NCBI RefSeq assembly: GCF_000820225.1
Contig: NZ_CDDK01000013.1
Span: 62,001 to 126,000 of the forward strand
From: Aeromonas veronii bv. veronii
Lineage (GTDB): Bacteria; Pseudomonadota; Gammaproteobacteria; Enterobacterales; Aeromonadaceae
Length of the DNA: 64,000 bases
Direction: 5' to 3'
How positions within the stretch are numbered: the stretch's first letter is position 1; the number at the start of each line of letters is the position of its first letter. Below the pieces are notes generated by a model that was given only the letters and a program-made list of their open reading frames with translations, was not told the DNA's origin and did no database searches. Below, piece after piece: positions 42,892 to 52,512 of the stretch. The translations under genes and the position numbers were made by a program.

Positions 42892-44094
42892 ATGGCGAAT
42901 TTACAAGAGGTCGTCAGCTGGGAGGCTGGCATCTACCAACTCGAAACCGGTGATCCGGTGCTGGGCGGCCCGGGCGGCATCTCCAACAAGCAGGCACAAG
43001 CGCTGGCCAACCGTACCGCCTACCTGAAAAAACACGTCGATGATATCGAAGGGGGCAACACGGCCGCCGGCAAGGCCAACAAGCTCAGCACCGCCCGTAA
43101 TATCGCCCTGGCTGGCGATGTGACCGGTCAGGCGGCATTTGATGGCAGCGGCAACATCACCATCACCGCCACCTATAAAAACTCAGGAGTGGTGGCGGGC
43201 ACCTATCGCTCGGTCACTGTCGATGCCAAGGGTAACATCACCGCCGGCAGCAACCCCACCACCCTGGCGGGCTATGGCATCACCGATGCGGTTCCCAGCG
43301 CACAAAAAGGCGCAGCCAATGGGGTGGCAACACTCGATGGCAGTGGCAAGGTCCCCGTCAATCAGATCCCGGCCACAGCCATCACCGATACCTTTGTCGT
43401 CAACACCCAAGCCGCCATGCTGGCCCTGACCGCCGAAGTCGGGGATATCGCCGTGCGAACAGACCTCAACAAGAGCTTCATCCTGCGGGTAGCGGGCGCC
43501 GCCACCCTGGCCAACTGGCAAGAACTGCTCACCCCGACTGACTCGGTGCAATCGGTGGATGGCATGACCGGTGCGGTGACCGTCGCCACTGCCAGCGAAG
43601 CCGTGAAAGGTAAAGCGCAGATCGCCACCCAGACAGAGGTGAATGCCGGTACCGATGACACCAAATTTGTCACCGCCAAGAAGCTGATGGCATGGGTCAA
43701 GCAGGCATCAGAAACCGTACTCGGCATGATGAAGGTGGCCACCCAGGCACAAATCGATGCAGGCACCGCCGATGATGTGGCGGTGACGCCAAAAAAACTG
43801 CGGGCCGGATTCTCGGCACTACTAGCTCCAGTCGGGTACATCACGTTTCCGACATGGATGGGCGGACTTATCATACAGTGGGGACTAGTGAGTGGTATTG
43901 CAGCTAGCGGGACAGCCACATTCACATACCCTCTGGCATTCCAGAACGGGGCGTTCGGAGCATTCGCTACATCTGGTTCCTCTACGCCAGCGAACTGCGT
44001 TCCTTTCGGTGTGGGGCCAGGAGTAACCACATGCAGTGTCACAAATGGTGGCACAAACGTATCGACGGCATATCTATTGCTGATAGGAAAATAA
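42892..44094 (+). CDS. H: Tail fibre protein gpH
   Basis: 400 residues, shorter than P2 gpH (669). The N-terminus ([40 protein letters not shown]) is the baseplate-attachment part. The shaft has tail-fibre repeats ([29 protein letters not shown]; then [29 protein letters not shown]). The C-terminal tip ([20 protein letters not shown]) is the receptor-binding domain and less GC-rich than the shaft, consistent with exchange of host range. Confidence 0.9.
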   Translation: MANLQEVVSWEAGIYQLETGDPVLGGPGGISNKQAQALANRTAYLKKHVDDIEGGNTAAGKANKLSTARNIALAGDVTGQAAFDGSGNITITATYKNSGVVAGTYRSVTVDAKGNITAGSNPTTLAGYGITDAVPSAQKGAANGVATLDGSGKVPVNQIPATAITDTFVVNTQAAMLALTAEVGDIAVRTDLNKSFILRVAGAATLANWQELLTPTDSVQSVDGMTGAVTVATASEAVKGKAQIATQTEVNAGTDDTKFVTAKKLMAWVKQASETVLGMMKVATQAQIDAGTADDVAVTPKKLRAGFSALLAPVGYITFPTWMGGLIIQWGLVSGIAASGTATFTYPLAFQNGAFGAFATSGSSTPANCVPFGVGPGVTTCSVTNGGTNVSTAYLLLIGK

Positions 44095-44103
44095 GGAGAG
44101 AGC

Positions 44104-44511
44104 ATGATTTACTGTGCCGAATCTACCGGTGGATTTTATGACACCGACATACATGGGAAAGATATTCCCGTAGACGCTATGGAAATATCAAAGGCTGAGC
44201 GAGCTAGACTGCTGGCAGGTCAATCCAGCGGAAAATTTATCGCATTTAAAGATGGGATTCCTTATTTGGTGGATCCCGTCCCGCCGTCAGCTCATGAAAT
44301 CGCCACTGCTGAGCAGTCTGCCCGCATCACCACCGCCAACCAACAGATCGCCATCATCAAACCAGCGGTCGATGGCGGTTATGCCAAGACAGAGCACACG
44401 CAGTTGCTGGCCGACTGGCAGCGTTACCGATACGAGCTGACGCTGGTGTCGGAGCAAGCCGGCTGGCCAGAGTCGCCGCAGTGGCCAACCGCACCGGACA
44501 AAATCATCTAA
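44104..44511 (+). CDS. G: Tail fibre assembly chaperone gpG
   Basis: 135 residues of the Caudo_TAP family; the C-terminal half (LLADWQRYRYELTLVSEQAG, WPESPQWPTAPDKII) is diagnostic. It folds the fibre tip encoded just upstream and usually varies with it. GGAGAG ribosome site. The stop runs straight into a terminator. Confidence 0.92.
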   Translation: MIYCAESTGGFYDTDIHGKDIPVDAMEISKAERARLLAGQSSGKFIAFKDGIPYLVDPVPPSAHEIATAEQSARITTANQQIAIIKPAVDGGYAKTEHTQLLADWQRYRYELTLVSEQAGWPESPQWPTAPDKII

Positions 44512-44543
44512 CGAAACACCCCGCCTTGTGCGGGGTGTTTCGT
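44511..44543 (+). terminator. Terminator of the V-to-G operon
   Basis: Perfect 13-bp stem CGAAACACCCCGC / GCGGGGTGTTTCG with a CTTGT loop, starting at the gpG stop codon. It lacks a long T-run but is very stable. Confidence 0.75.
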
Positions 44544-44577
44544 TACTGCCATCCGTTACCCCGTTGTCACCGCCCAT

Positions 44578-44604
44578 CCAGTGTATCCACGCCAGATACA
44601 CTGG
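44578..44604. promoter_or_regulatory. Late activator dyad upstream of FI
   Basis: CCAGTGTATC and GATACACTGG form a 10-bp inverted repeat around CACGCCA. Same AGTGT-N13-ACACT spacing as the dyads at 30208 and 39207. It precedes FI by about 100 bp and fits the activator site of the FI-to-D promoter. Confidence 0.7.
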
Positions 44605-44705
44605 GCGCCGCTCGCCTGCCATCCCCTGCCCCTGCATCCTGACCCTGTTCACATCACCTGCATTACCTACGCAAAGAATGCTCCGCCCGGACAACAGGAG
44701 AACCT

Positions 44706-45884
44706 ATGGCACTGGACCAATTTCACCACGGCGTGCGCGTCGTCGAAGCGACCGACGGTACCCGCACCATCCGCACCGTCGCCACGGCGGTGATCGGCAT
44801 GGTCTGCACCAGCGAAGACGCCGACGCCACCTACTTCCCCCTCGACAAGCCTGTGCTGATCGCCAACCTGCCGGCGGCCATCGCCAAGGCGGGCAGCGAG
44901 GGGAATCTCAAGCGCTCGCTGCAAACCATCTATGACACCGTCAACACCATCGTTATCGCCGTGCGCGTAGCCAAGGGGGCTGACGCGGCAGCGCTGACCA
45001 GCAACATCATCGGCACCATCAAGCCCGATGGCAGCTATACCGGCCTCAAGGCGCTGGAGCGAGCCACCCCGGCCACCGGCGTCAAGCCGCGCATCCTCTG
45101 CGTGCCGGACAACTGCACCCTGCCGGTATCCACTGCGCTGGCGGGCATGGCCAAAAAGCTGCGCGCCTTTGCCTACGTGCCGACCATCGCCGAGACCGTC
45201 GAAGCCGCGCTGGCCTACCGTGAAAACTTCTCCAGCCGTGAGCTGATGTTGGTGCATGCCGACTGGACGGCGTGGGACATTGCCGCCAATGCCAGTATCA
45301 AGCTCGATGCCTGCCTCAAGGCCGCCGCCATGCGGGCACTGATCGACAAAGAAATTGGCTGGCACAAGACCCTGTCGAACGTCGGCGTGACCGGGGTCGA
45401 TGGCATCACCAAAAACCTGTTCTGGGATCTGCAAGACCCCGACACCGAGGTCGGCCTGCTCAACGCCAACGAAGTCACCGCCCTGATCCGCTCTGACGGC
45501 TTTCGCTACTGGGGCAACCGCACCTGCTCAGACGATCCCCTGTTCGCCTTCGAGAACTACACCCGCACCGCCCAGATCCTGGCTGACACCATGGCCGAGG
45601 CGCACATGTGGGCCAACGACAAGCCGCTGCACCCTTCCCTGGTCAAAGACATCGTCGAAGGGATCAAGGCCAAGGGGCGCGAGCTGGTGAACGGCGGTTA
45701 TCTGCTCGGGTTTGACTGCTGGTACAACGAGGAGCTCAACGACAAGGACACCCTCAAGGCGGGCAAGCTGCGCATTGATTACAACTACACCCCGGTGCCG
45801 CCGCTCGAAGACCTCGGTTTCATCCAGCGCATCACCGACCACTACCTGATCGACTTCGGCGCCCGCGTCGCGGCCGCAGCATAA
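44706..45884 (+). CDS. FI: Tail sheath protein gpFI
   Basis: 392 residues (P2 gpFI 396). Conserved FHHGVRVVEATDGTRTIRTV and GYLLGFDCWYNEELNDKDTL, then KLRIDYNYTPVPPLEDLGF. It forms the contractile sheath. First gene of the tail operon; AGGAG ribosome site. Confidence 0.95.
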   Translation: MALDQFHHGVRVVEATDGTRTIRTVATAVIGMVCTSEDADATYFPLDKPVLIANLPAAIAKAGSEGNLKRSLQTIYDTVNTIVIAVRVAKGADAAALTSNIIGTIKPDGSYTGLKALERATPATGVKPRILCVPDNCTLPVSTALAGMAKKLRAFAYVPTIAETVEAALAYRENFSSRELMLVHADWTAWDIAANASIKLDACLKAAAMRALIDKEIGWHKTLSNVGVTGVDGITKNLFWDLQDPDTEVGLLNANEVTALIRSDGFRYWGNRTCSDDPLFAFENYTRTAQILADTMAEAHMWANDKPLHPSLVKDIVEGIKAKGRELVNGGYLLGFDCWYNEELNDKDTLKAGKLRIDYNYTPVPPLEDLGFIQRITDHYLIDFGARVAAAA

Positions 45885-45893
45885 GGAGCCCCC

Positions 45894-46412
45894 ATGGCAC
45901 TGCCACGCAAACTCAAACGCCTGAACGTCTTTCTCAACGGCGAGAACTGGGTGGGTGAAGCAGAAGATTTCACCCCGGCCAAATTGACCCGCAAGTTTGA
46001 AGCCTATCGCGGCGGCGGCATGGGCGGCGCCGTCAACATCGACATGGGATTCGATGACAGCGCCCTCGATGTCTCGTTCACCTTCGGCGGCTATGGCGAG
46101 CCCCTGCTGCGCTGCATGGGGGAACCCAAGGCCGACGGCACCATGGTGCGCTTTGCCGGCTCGGTACAGGGCGACGACACCGCCGAGGTGGTACCCGTCG
46201 AGATCATCTGCCGTGGCCGCTTCAAAGAGCTCGACCGCGGCACCCTCAAGGCCGGTGACAACTCCCAGGCCAAGGTAGGCATGGTCAACACCTACTACAA
46301 GGAGACCATCAACGGTCAGGTGATCCATGAAATCGACCTCATCAACATGATTGAGATCGGCCCCGATGGCGTCGACCGCATGGCCGAGCACCGCAAAGCC
46401 CTCGGCCTCTAA
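45894..46412 (+). CDS. FII: Tail tube protein gpFII
   Basis: 172 residues, exactly the P2 gpFII size. LPRKLKRLNVFLNGENWVGE and FEAYRGGGMGGAVNIDMGFD are typical. It forms the inner tail tube. Starts 9 bp after FI. Confidence 0.95.
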   Translation: MALPRKLKRLNVFLNGENWVGEAEDFTPAKLTRKFEAYRGGGMGGAVNIDMGFDDSALDVSFTFGGYGEPLLRCMGEPKADGTMVRFAGSVQGDDTAEVVPVEIICRGRFKELDRGTLKAGDNSQAKVGMVNTYYKETINGQVIHEIDLINMIEIGPDGVDRMAEHRKALGL

Positions 46413-46489
46413 CCCCTTCCCTCATCCAATGGGCGGTCCTTATCCAACCAATAAGTGCCGCCCTCACCACATCACCAGGAACCCAGACC

Positions 46490-46774
46490 ATGGAAAACAA
46501 AACCGTTACCCTCGACCAAGCCATCCAGCGCGGCGACACCACCATCACCGAGATCCAGCTGCGTAAACCCAAGGCGGGCGAAATGCGCGGCCTCAATATG
46601 ACCGATGTGGTGCAGATGGACGTCAACGCCCTCACCAAACTGCTGCCCCGCATCACCACCCCCATGTTGACCGAAGCCGAGATCGGCAACATGGATCCGG
46701 CTGACCTGATGCAACTGGGCAGCGAGGTAAGCGCTTTTTTGGTACCGAAGAGAATGGCCTACCTCATTGCGTAG
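46490..46774 (+). CDS. E: Tail assembly chaperone gpE
   Basis: 94 residues (P2 gpE 91). RKPKAGEMRGLNMTDVVQMD and TPMLTEAEIGNMDPADLMQL are typical. Near its end lies the slippery TTTTTTG at 46735, where some ribosomes shift back one base and continue into E'. gpE and gpE+E' guide the tape measure during tail assembly. Confidence 0.92.
   Translation: MENKTVTLDQAIQRGDTTITEIQLRKPKAGEMRGLNMTDVVQMDVNALTKLLPRITTPMLTEAEIGNMDPADLMQLGSEVSAFLVPKRMAYLIA
46735..46741 (+). promoter_or_regulatory. -1 ribosomal frameshift site for gpE+E'
   Basis: The heptamer T TTT TTG is in the correct phase in E (codons TTT and TTG). After a -1 slip the frame reads FFGTEENGLPHCVDEVMADL without a stop into E'. It is the same slippery string as in P2. 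Confidence 0.85.
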
Positions 46775-46782
46775 ACGAGGTG

Positions 46783-46914
46783 ATGGCCGATCTGGCCATC
46801 ATCGCCCACTGGCCGCCGTCCGAGATGGCGGTCATGGAGATCAGCGAGCTGATGGGCTGGCACCAACGCCTCGTTGAGACTCACAACCGCATCAACGGGG
46901 CAGAACAACAATGA
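46783..46914 (+). CDS. E': gpE' (C-terminal part of the frameshift product E+E')
   Basis: 43 codons from ATG 46783 (MADLAIIAHWPPSEMAVMEI), matching the P2 E' C-terminus with its IAHWPPSEM...ELMGWHQ motif. In P2 it is made only as the E+E' fusion through the heptamer at 46735, so the ATG may not be used. Its stop overlaps the T start. Confidence 0.85.
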   Translation: MADLAIIAHWPPSEMAVMEISELMGWHQRLVETHNRINGAEQQ

Positions 46915-49346
46915 ACCCTCTCAAACTGCAAATCCTGCTTAACGGGATCGACAAGCTCACCGCCCCCCTCAAGGCAGCCAGCGGCCAGAGCCGCATCACC
47001 GCCAAAGACCTGGTCGACACGAAAAAGCGCATCAAGGAGCTGGAAGCCCAGAGCGGCCAGATTGATGGCTATCGCACCCTCGGCCAGCAGATTGGCGCAA
47101 CCCGCGCCCAGCTGACCCAAGCCCAGCGCGACGCCCAGCAGATGGCCCAGCAGTTTGCCAAGGTCGAGCAACCGACCAAGGCCATGTCCCGCGCCATGGA
47201 GCAAGCCAAGCAGAAAGTGCGCGACCTCTCCCAGCAAGAGCGGGAAATGGTCGCCCGTCATGGCAGCCTGAAACAGGCCATGGGCGAGGCAGGCATCAAC
47301 ACCAGACAGCTGGGCCAGCACCAGCGCCAGCTCAAGAGCGATCTTGCTGCCGCCAACAGCCAGCTCGACCAGCAACGGGCCAAGCTGGGGCAACTGGCCG
47401 ACCAACAAAAGCGCCTCAACCAGATCAAAGCCAACTACGACAAAACCATGTCTATGCGCGGCACTCTGGCGGGCTATGGCGCTGCGGGCATGGCCACCGG
47501 GGCCGCCGCCATCTACAAGGGCACCAATATCGCGGGCAAGGCGATGGGCTTTGATGTCGATATGTCCAAGGTGCAGGCGATCACCCGGCTGAGCAAAGAG
47601 AGCCGTGAACTGGCCGCCCTGCGGGCTCAGGCGCGGGAGCTCGGCGCCAATACCGCCTTCACGGCGGGCGAAGCCGCGCAGGGCCAAGGCTTTCTGGCCA
47701 TGGCCGGTTTCACCCCCAAGGCAATCCGTGATGCCATGCCCGGGGTGCTCGATATCGCCAAGGCGGGCGGCGTCGAGATTGCTGCCGCAGCCGATATCGG
47801 ATCCAACATCCTGACCGGCTTCAAGTTACCGGCCAACCAGATGACCCGCTTGGGGGATGTGATGGTCGGCACCTTCACCCGCGCCAACGTCGACTTGCAG
47901 ATGCTGGGCGAAACCATGAAATACGTGGGGCCGGTGGCGGCAGGGCTCGGGGTTGACCTTGAAACCGCCTCCGCCATGGCGGGCAAGCTGGGAGATGCGG
48001 GTATTCAGGGCAGCATGGGCGGTACCGCTATCCGGGCCATTCTCGGCCGCTTGGCTTCTCCGCCCAAGGCCGCTAACGATGCGTTGGCTGCCCTCAACGT
48101 CAAGACCGCCGATGCGGCGGGCAACCTGCGCTCGCTGCCAGATATCCTGGACGAGCTCTACAAGAAAACCAGCAAGATGGGGGACGCCACCCGCTCGGGC
48201 TACTTCAAGGCCATCGCTGGCGAAGAGGCATTTGCCGCCCTGACCGTGCTGACCGAGCAGGCCGGTTCCGGCAAGCTGCAGGAGCTGATCGCCACCTTGA
48301 AGCAAACCCAGGGGGAAGCGGGCAAGGTCGCCAAGGTGATGGCCGATAACGCCATCGGCGACCTGGACAACCTCACCTCCGCCTGGGATGACGTAGGGAT
48401 CCAGATGATGGAGACCGAAAACGGCCCACTGCGTGGCATTATCCAGCGCGTCACCGAGATCATCCAGGTCAGTGGTGACTGGATGCGAGCCAACCCAGAG
48501 CTGACCTCGACCCTGACCCGTATCGCGGCGGTCACCGCCGTAACGGCTGCTGCTGGCGGATCGCTGCTGCTGATTGTGGCCGGTCTGCTGGGGCCACTGG
48601 CCGCCATCAAGATGGGGCTTTCGACCCTGCTGGTTTATGGCGGCCCGCTGCTGGCCTTCATCAAGGCGCTGACCATGGGCATGGTCAGGCTCGGGTTTGC
48701 CATGCTCACCACCCCGATCGGCTGGTTCATCATGGGGATTGTGGCAATCGCGGCCGGGGCCTACCTGCTCTACAAAAATTGGGATGGGGTCACCAAATGG
48801 TTCAGCGACCTATGGGCCCAGTGCAAGGCCCCTGCTCTCGCCTTCTGGGAACTCCTGAAAGAGCTCTTCTCATGGACCCCCATCGGCATGCTGATCATGC
48901 ACTGGAACGAGATCTGGGCCTTCTTCGATACCCTGCCAGCAGGCGCCGCCAACAAGGGTAAGGCCATCATCGACGGCCTGATTGGTGGCATCAGTGCCAA
49001 GTGGGAGAGTTTGAAGAATAAGATCAAAGCCCTCACAGACCTGCTGCCGGACTGGATGAAGGGGGGCGGCTCGGTCACCGCCAATGTCAATCCGTCCGGA
49101 TACCTCACCGGTAACTACAACACCTCGACCACGGCGGGCGCTTCGGGCTATGGTCCGCGCATCGTTACCCCGGTGCGACCAGTGGCCCGAGGCAACAGCA
49201 CCACCCAGATCCACGCCCCGATCAGCATCGTCCAGCAACCAGGGCAGTCCGGTGCCGATGTGGCGAAAGAGGTGAGCCGCGAACTGGATCGACGCGAACG
49301 GCAGGCGGCCGCCAGTGGCCGCGCCTCCCTGACCGACCGCAACTAA
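46911..49346 (+). CDS. T: Tail tape measure protein gpT
   Basis: 811 residues (P2 gpT 815). An N-terminal coiled coil (about 20-170) leads into a TP901-type core domain (ARELGANTAFTAGEAAQGQG, FLAMAGFTPKAIRDAMPGVL), then two or three hydrophobic segments (about 535-620) and a disordered tail. It sets tail length and is ejected with the DNA. Confidence 0.93.
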   Translation: MNPLKLQILLNGIDKLTAPLKAASGQSRITAKDLVDTKKRIKELEAQSGQIDGYRTLGQQIGATRAQLTQAQRDAQQMAQQFAKVEQPTKAMSRAMEQAKQKVRDLSQQEREMVARHGSLKQAMGEAGINTRQLGQHQRQLKSDLAAANSQLDQQRAKLGQLADQQKRLNQIKANYDKTMSMRGTLAGYGAAGMATGAAAIYKGTNIAGKAMGFDVDMSKVQAITRLSKESRELAALRAQARELGANTAFTAGEAAQGQGFLAMAGFTPKAIRDAMPGVLDIAKAGGVEIAAAADIGSNILTGFKLPANQMTRLGDVMVGTFTRANVDLQMLGETMKYVGPVAAGLGVDLETASAMAGKLGDAGIQGSMGGTAIRAILGRLASPPKAANDALAALNVKTADAAGNLRSLPDILDELYKKTSKMGDATRSGYFKAIAGEEAFAALTVLTEQAGSGKLQELIATLKQTQGEAGKVAKVMADNAIGDLDNLTSAWDDVGIQMMETENGPLRGIIQRVTEIIQVSGDWMRANPELTSTLTRIAAVTAVTAAAGGSLLLIVAGLLGPLAAIKMGLSTLLVYGGPLLAFIKALTMGMVRLGFAMLTTPIGWFIMGIVAIAAGAYLLYKNWDGVTKWFSDLWAQCKAPALAFWELLKELFSWTPIGMLIMHWNEIWAFFDTLPAGAANKGKAIIDGLIGGISAKWESLKNKIKALTDLLPDWMKGGGSVTANVNPSGYLTGNYNTSTTAGASGYGPRIVTPVRPVARGNSTTQIHAPISIVQQPGQSGADVAKEVSRELDRRERQAAASGRASLTDRN

Positions 49347-49358
49347 GGAGCAACCACC

Positions 49359-49850
49359 ATGATGATGACCCTGGGCTGGTTCGTGTTTATGCGCTCGACC
49401 GTAGCCCCGCAATCCCAACAAGACGAAAAATCATGGCGCCACCCGGGCAATAACCGGGTCGGTGCCCGCCCCTCATATCAGTACCTCGGGCCTGATGACG
49501 AGCTCAGCACCCTGAGCGGGGTACTCTATCCAGAGCTCACCGGCGGGCCAGTCTCCCTCGACATGCTCAATAGCATGGGCGACAGCGGCCAAGCCTTCCC
49601 CCTGATCCAGGGGGATGGCGTGATGCGTGGCTCGTTCGTGATAGAGGGGATCAGCACCACCCGCAGCGAGTTCTTCCAGGATGGCAGCGCCCGAAAAATT
49701 GAGTTCAGCATCAAGCTAAAACGGGTCGATGACAACGACAGTTCCCTCGGCAACACCCTGCTCGGGCGCACTGCGGGCAACCTGCTCGGTCGATTGGGCG
49801 TTGGCAAGCTGCTGAACACCGTAGGCGGCAAACTCGGGGGGCTGCTCTGA
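49359..49850 (+). CDS. U: Tail protein gpU
   Basis: 163 residues (P2 gpU 159). MTLGWFVFMRSTVAPQSQQD and GRSFVIEGIST-like MRGSFVIEGISTTRSEFFQD are typical. It is part of the tail-baseplate hub. AGGAG ribosome site; its stop overlaps D. Confidence 0.92.
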   Translation: MMMTLGWFVFMRSTVAPQSQQDEKSWRHPGNNRVGARPSYQYLGPDDELSTLSGVLYPELTGGPVSLDMLNSMGDSGQAFPLIQGDGVMRGSFVIEGISTTRSEFFQDGSARKIEFSIKLKRVDDNDSSLGNTLLGRTAGNLLGRLGVGKLLNTVGGKLGGLL

Positions 49851-51010
49851 TGGGGGCATTCGACCAGTTCGGTACCCGCTTGGCTGAAAACCTTGGCATC
49901 ACCAGCCAACTGGATGCCCTGCGCCAGCAACATCCGGCGCCCGCCTATCAGGTACTGGTCGATGGCAGCGATATCTCGGGCACCCTGCGCCCACGCCTGA
50001 TGCACATGACCATCACCGATAACCGGGGCTTTTCGGCCGACACCATCGAGATCGCCCTCGATGACAGCGACGGCAAGCTGGCCATGCCGCGCCGTGGAGC
50101 CACCCTTCAAGCCAGCATCGGCTGGCAAGGCGGCCCCCTGGTCGATAAAGGCACCTTCAAAATTGACGAGGTGGAACACGGCGGCGCACCGGATGTACTC
50201 ACCATCCGGGGCAAATCAGCGGATCTGCGCGGGGGCATGAACAAACTGCGCGAGCGAAGCTGGCACTTCGAAACCATCGGCGCCATCGTGGAACAGCTGG
50301 CCGCCCGCTATGGCCTGACACCGACCGTCGACGAAGCCTTCAAGGGGATGGTGATTGACCACATCGACCAGACCAACGAGAGCGATCTGGCCTTTCTCAC
50401 CCGCTTGGCAACCGAGCAGGATGCCATTGCCACCGTCAAATCAGGCCGTCTGATGTTTATCAAGGCGGGCAACGGCACCACCGTCAGCGGCAAGCCTCTC
50501 CCTGCCATCAGCATCACCCGCCAGGACGGCGATCAGCACCAGTTCTCGGTGGCAGACCGCGATGCATACACCGGTGTCATCGCCTACTGGCAAGACAACA
50601 AAGCCGCCGAGAAGAAGAAAATCGAGGTGAAGAGCAAGCGAAAGACCAAACCGAAAGAGGAACGGCCGCTACCGCCGGGCGTGGTGGTCAACAAGAAGGA
50701 GAACGAGCTGCTGGTTGGCGACAGTGAGAACGTCAAGGAGCTGCGCCACGTTTACGCCAACCAGAGCAACGCAATGCGCGCCGCCCGGGCTGAGTGGGAA
50801 AAGCTGCAGCGCGGCGTGGCCGAGTTTCAGATCACCCTGGCCAAAGGCCGCCCCGAACTCTACCCGGAACAACCCACCACGGTCAGGGGATTCAAACCAC
50901 AAATCGACGAGGCTGACTGGCTACTCACCCAGGTGGTACACGACCTCACCGACCAGGGCTACACCAACCGCTTGCAACTCGAAGTGAAACTGGCAGAGCT
51001 GCCGGAGTGA
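49850..51010 (+). CDS. D: Tail hub / late control protein gpD
   Basis: 386 residues (P2 gpD 387). A gp27-like hub: PAYQVLVDGSDISGTLRPRL, FKGMVIDHIDQTNESDLAFL and WLLTQVVHDLTDQGYTNRL. It connects tube and spike. It is the last late gene; ogr, which follows D in P2, is instead in the early operon here. Confidence 0.94.
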   Translation: MGAFDQFGTRLAENLGITSQLDALRQQHPAPAYQVLVDGSDISGTLRPRLMHMTITDNRGFSADTIEIALDDSDGKLAMPRRGATLQASIGWQGGPLVDKGTFKIDEVEHGGAPDVLTIRGKSADLRGGMNKLRERSWHFETIGAIVEQLAARYGLTPTVDEAFKGMVIDHIDQTNESDLAFLTRLATEQDAIATVKSGRLMFIKAGNGTTVSGKPLPAISITRQDGDQHQFSVADRDAYTGVIAYWQDNKAAEKKKIEVKSKRKTKPKEERPLPPGVVVNKKENELLVGDSENVKELRHVYANQSNAMRAARAEWEKLQRGVAEFQITLAKGRPELYPEQPTTVRGFKPQIDEADWLLTQVVHDLTDQGYTNRLQLEVKLAELPE

Positions 51011-51021
51011 TATCTGGATGC

Positions 51022-51056
51022 GAGAAGGGCCCCACAATGTGAGGCCCTTCTCATTC
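51022..51056 (+). terminator. Terminator of the late FI-to-D operon
   Basis: 10-bp stem GAGAAGGGCC / GGCCCTTCTC with an 10-nt loop, 12 bp after the gpD stop, followed by ATTCT. Confidence 0.75.
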
Positions 51057-51186
51057 TGCCTGACAACGCACCGAGACATGGCCAGGGAAAGGCGCCGCAT
51101 GAAGTGCGCCATCAGGCAGAGCGGCATCATACAAGAAGATCCTGTTACTCAACATTACAGGAAGGGTGAACCGCTTAAAAAAGCGC

Positions 51187-51262
51187 TGTCGCCACTTTGT
51201 CGCCATTTAGGCAAAAGAAAAAGGCCACTATTTCTAGTGGCCTTTCGTAACTCTTTGATTTT
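51187..51262. promoter_or_regulatory. Right arm of the prophage attachment site
   Basis: Tandem TGTCGCCACTT/TGTCGCCATTT (51187-51208) repeats the left arm at 10926 in the same orientation. TAACTCTTTGATTTT (51248-51262) is the inverse of 10870-10884. Together with the left arm they give a symmetric attP around the 61-bp core. Confidence 0.6.
51220..51245 (-). terminator. Terminator beyond tRNA-Leu, supplied by the prophage
   Basis: 11-bp perfect stem AAAGGCCACTA / TAGTGGCCTTT around TTTC, followed on the minus strand by TTTTTC. It would end the tRNA operon transcript now that the prophage has displaced the original downstream sequence. Confidence 0.8.
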
Positions 51263-51321
51263 AATGGTGCCCGAGGCCGGAATCGAACCGGCACGACGCG
51301 AACGTCGAGGGATTTTAAATC
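51261..51321 (-). repeat. attR: 61-bp repeat inside tRNA-Leu
   Basis: Identical to 10774-10834. It covers the 3' 57 bases of the intact tRNA-Leu gene, so the gene is restored by the integration, as is usual for tRNA-targeting phages. Confidence 0.92.
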
Positions 51322-51351
51322 CCTTGTGTCTACCGATTTCACCACTCGGGC
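51265..51351 (-). tRNA. leuZ: tRNA-Leu (UAA)
   Basis: 87 nt with encoded CCA. Acceptor GCCCGAG/CTCGGGC, anticodon TAA in the loop between AGGGAT and ATCCCT, long variable arm, TTCGATT T-loop. Equivalent of E. coli leuZ. It is the integration target of the prophage and probably of the satellite. Third gene of the Gly-Cys-Leu operon. Confidence 0.96.
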
Positions 51352-51392
51352 ACCGCAATCGGTATCAAGCTCGCGTGGCGGGCTTGTCAATA

Positions 51393-51466
51393 TGGAGGCA
51401 CGTTCCGGAGTCGAACCGGACTAAACGGATTTGCAATCCGCTGCATAACCGCTTTGCTAACGCGCC
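51393..51466 (-). tRNA. cysT: tRNA-Cys (GCA)
   Basis: 74 nt with CCA. GGCGCGTT acceptor, anticodon loop with GCA between GGATT and AATCC. Second gene of the Gly-Cys-Leu operon, as in E. coli. Confidence 0.96.
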
Positions 51467-51501
51467 ATGCAAAAGAGAGTTGGCTCTCTATTGTCTGAAT
51501 T

Positions 51502-51577
<76 letters not shown>

Positions 51578-51758
51578 ATTGGTCTGGCTGACTGCCTGAC
51601 TACGAGGACGCATTCTAGCGATGTTCCTCGCCCAGTCAACCAGAAATATTTAATTACCTGATCGTTCGGGCGTTTTTTGCCCTTTTTGAACAGTTTTAGC
51701 GCCTTTGGCCGTTTCCTGCCTCAAATCAGCGGAAACCTCACCTTGCAGCGCGGGTGAC

Positions 51759-52313
51759 TCACAGGTTGGCGTGGTGGGTCAAATCGCCCCAGGCGGCCTT
51801 CATGTACTGGAACATCGACCAGAAGGTGAGCACGGTAGCGACATAGAGCATCACGTAGGCGAGCCACACCATCCAGACGTTGTATTGCCAAATCAGACCG
51901 GTGAGCGACACCATCTGGATCATGGTCTTCCACTTGCCAATCCAGCTGACCGCCACCGAGGAGCGTTTGCCGAGCTCAGCCATCCACTCACGCAGAGCAG
52001 AGATGATGATCTCGCGGCCGATCATGGTCATGGCGGGGATGGTCACCCAGATGGTGTTGTAGTGTTCGACGATAACCACCAGTGCGGCGGCAACCATGAT
52101 CTTGTCGGCAACGGGGTCAAGGAAGGCGCCAAAGGCGGTGGACTGATTGAGCTTGCGAGCCAGATAGCCATCAAACCAGTCGGTGGCAGCGGCCAGAATA
52201 AAGACGATGGCGGCAGCCAGATAGGACCATTGATAAGGCAGATAGAACAGGATGACGAAGACGGGAATGAGCAAAATCCGGAAAAACGTCAACAGGTTAG
52301 GTATGTTTGTCAT
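51759..52313 (-). CDS. pgsA: Phosphatidylglycerophosphate synthase
   Basis: 184 residues from ATG 52313 ([20 protein letters not shown]); the longer frame is not conserved. The CDP-alcohol phosphotransferase motif is present ([20 protein letters not shown] followed by AFLDPVADK) with its four aspartates. Four to five membrane segments. It transfers glycerol-3-phosphate to CDP-diacylglycerol, the committed step to phosphatidylglycerol and cardiolipin in the inner membrane. It lies between uvrC and the tRNAs, as in enterics. Confidence 0.96.
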   Translation of the reverse strand: MTNIPNLLTFFRILLIPVFVILFYLPYQWSYLAAAIVFILAAATDWFDGYLARKLNQSTAFGAFLDPVADKIMVAAALVVIVEHYNTIWVTIPAMTMIGREIIISALREWMAELGKRSSVAVSWIGKWKTMIQMVSLTGLIWQYNVWMVWLAYVMLYVATVLTFWSMFQYMKAAWGDLTHHANL

Positions 52314-52512
52314 TATTTTCAGCCACTTCTTGTACGTCGCTACATAGTGCGCCAAAGCCGATTTGCGATGCAACCGCACTGGCGCCCGTCTTGGTCTTTT
52401 TAATCCATCAATCTTCTCAAAATGCGAGGGCCATTATGGCATTTACGGCCCCCCCGCGTCACGGCTCTTGTGCATCAAGGAGTTAGCGATTTTGCCATGC
52501 CGTTAACCCTGC

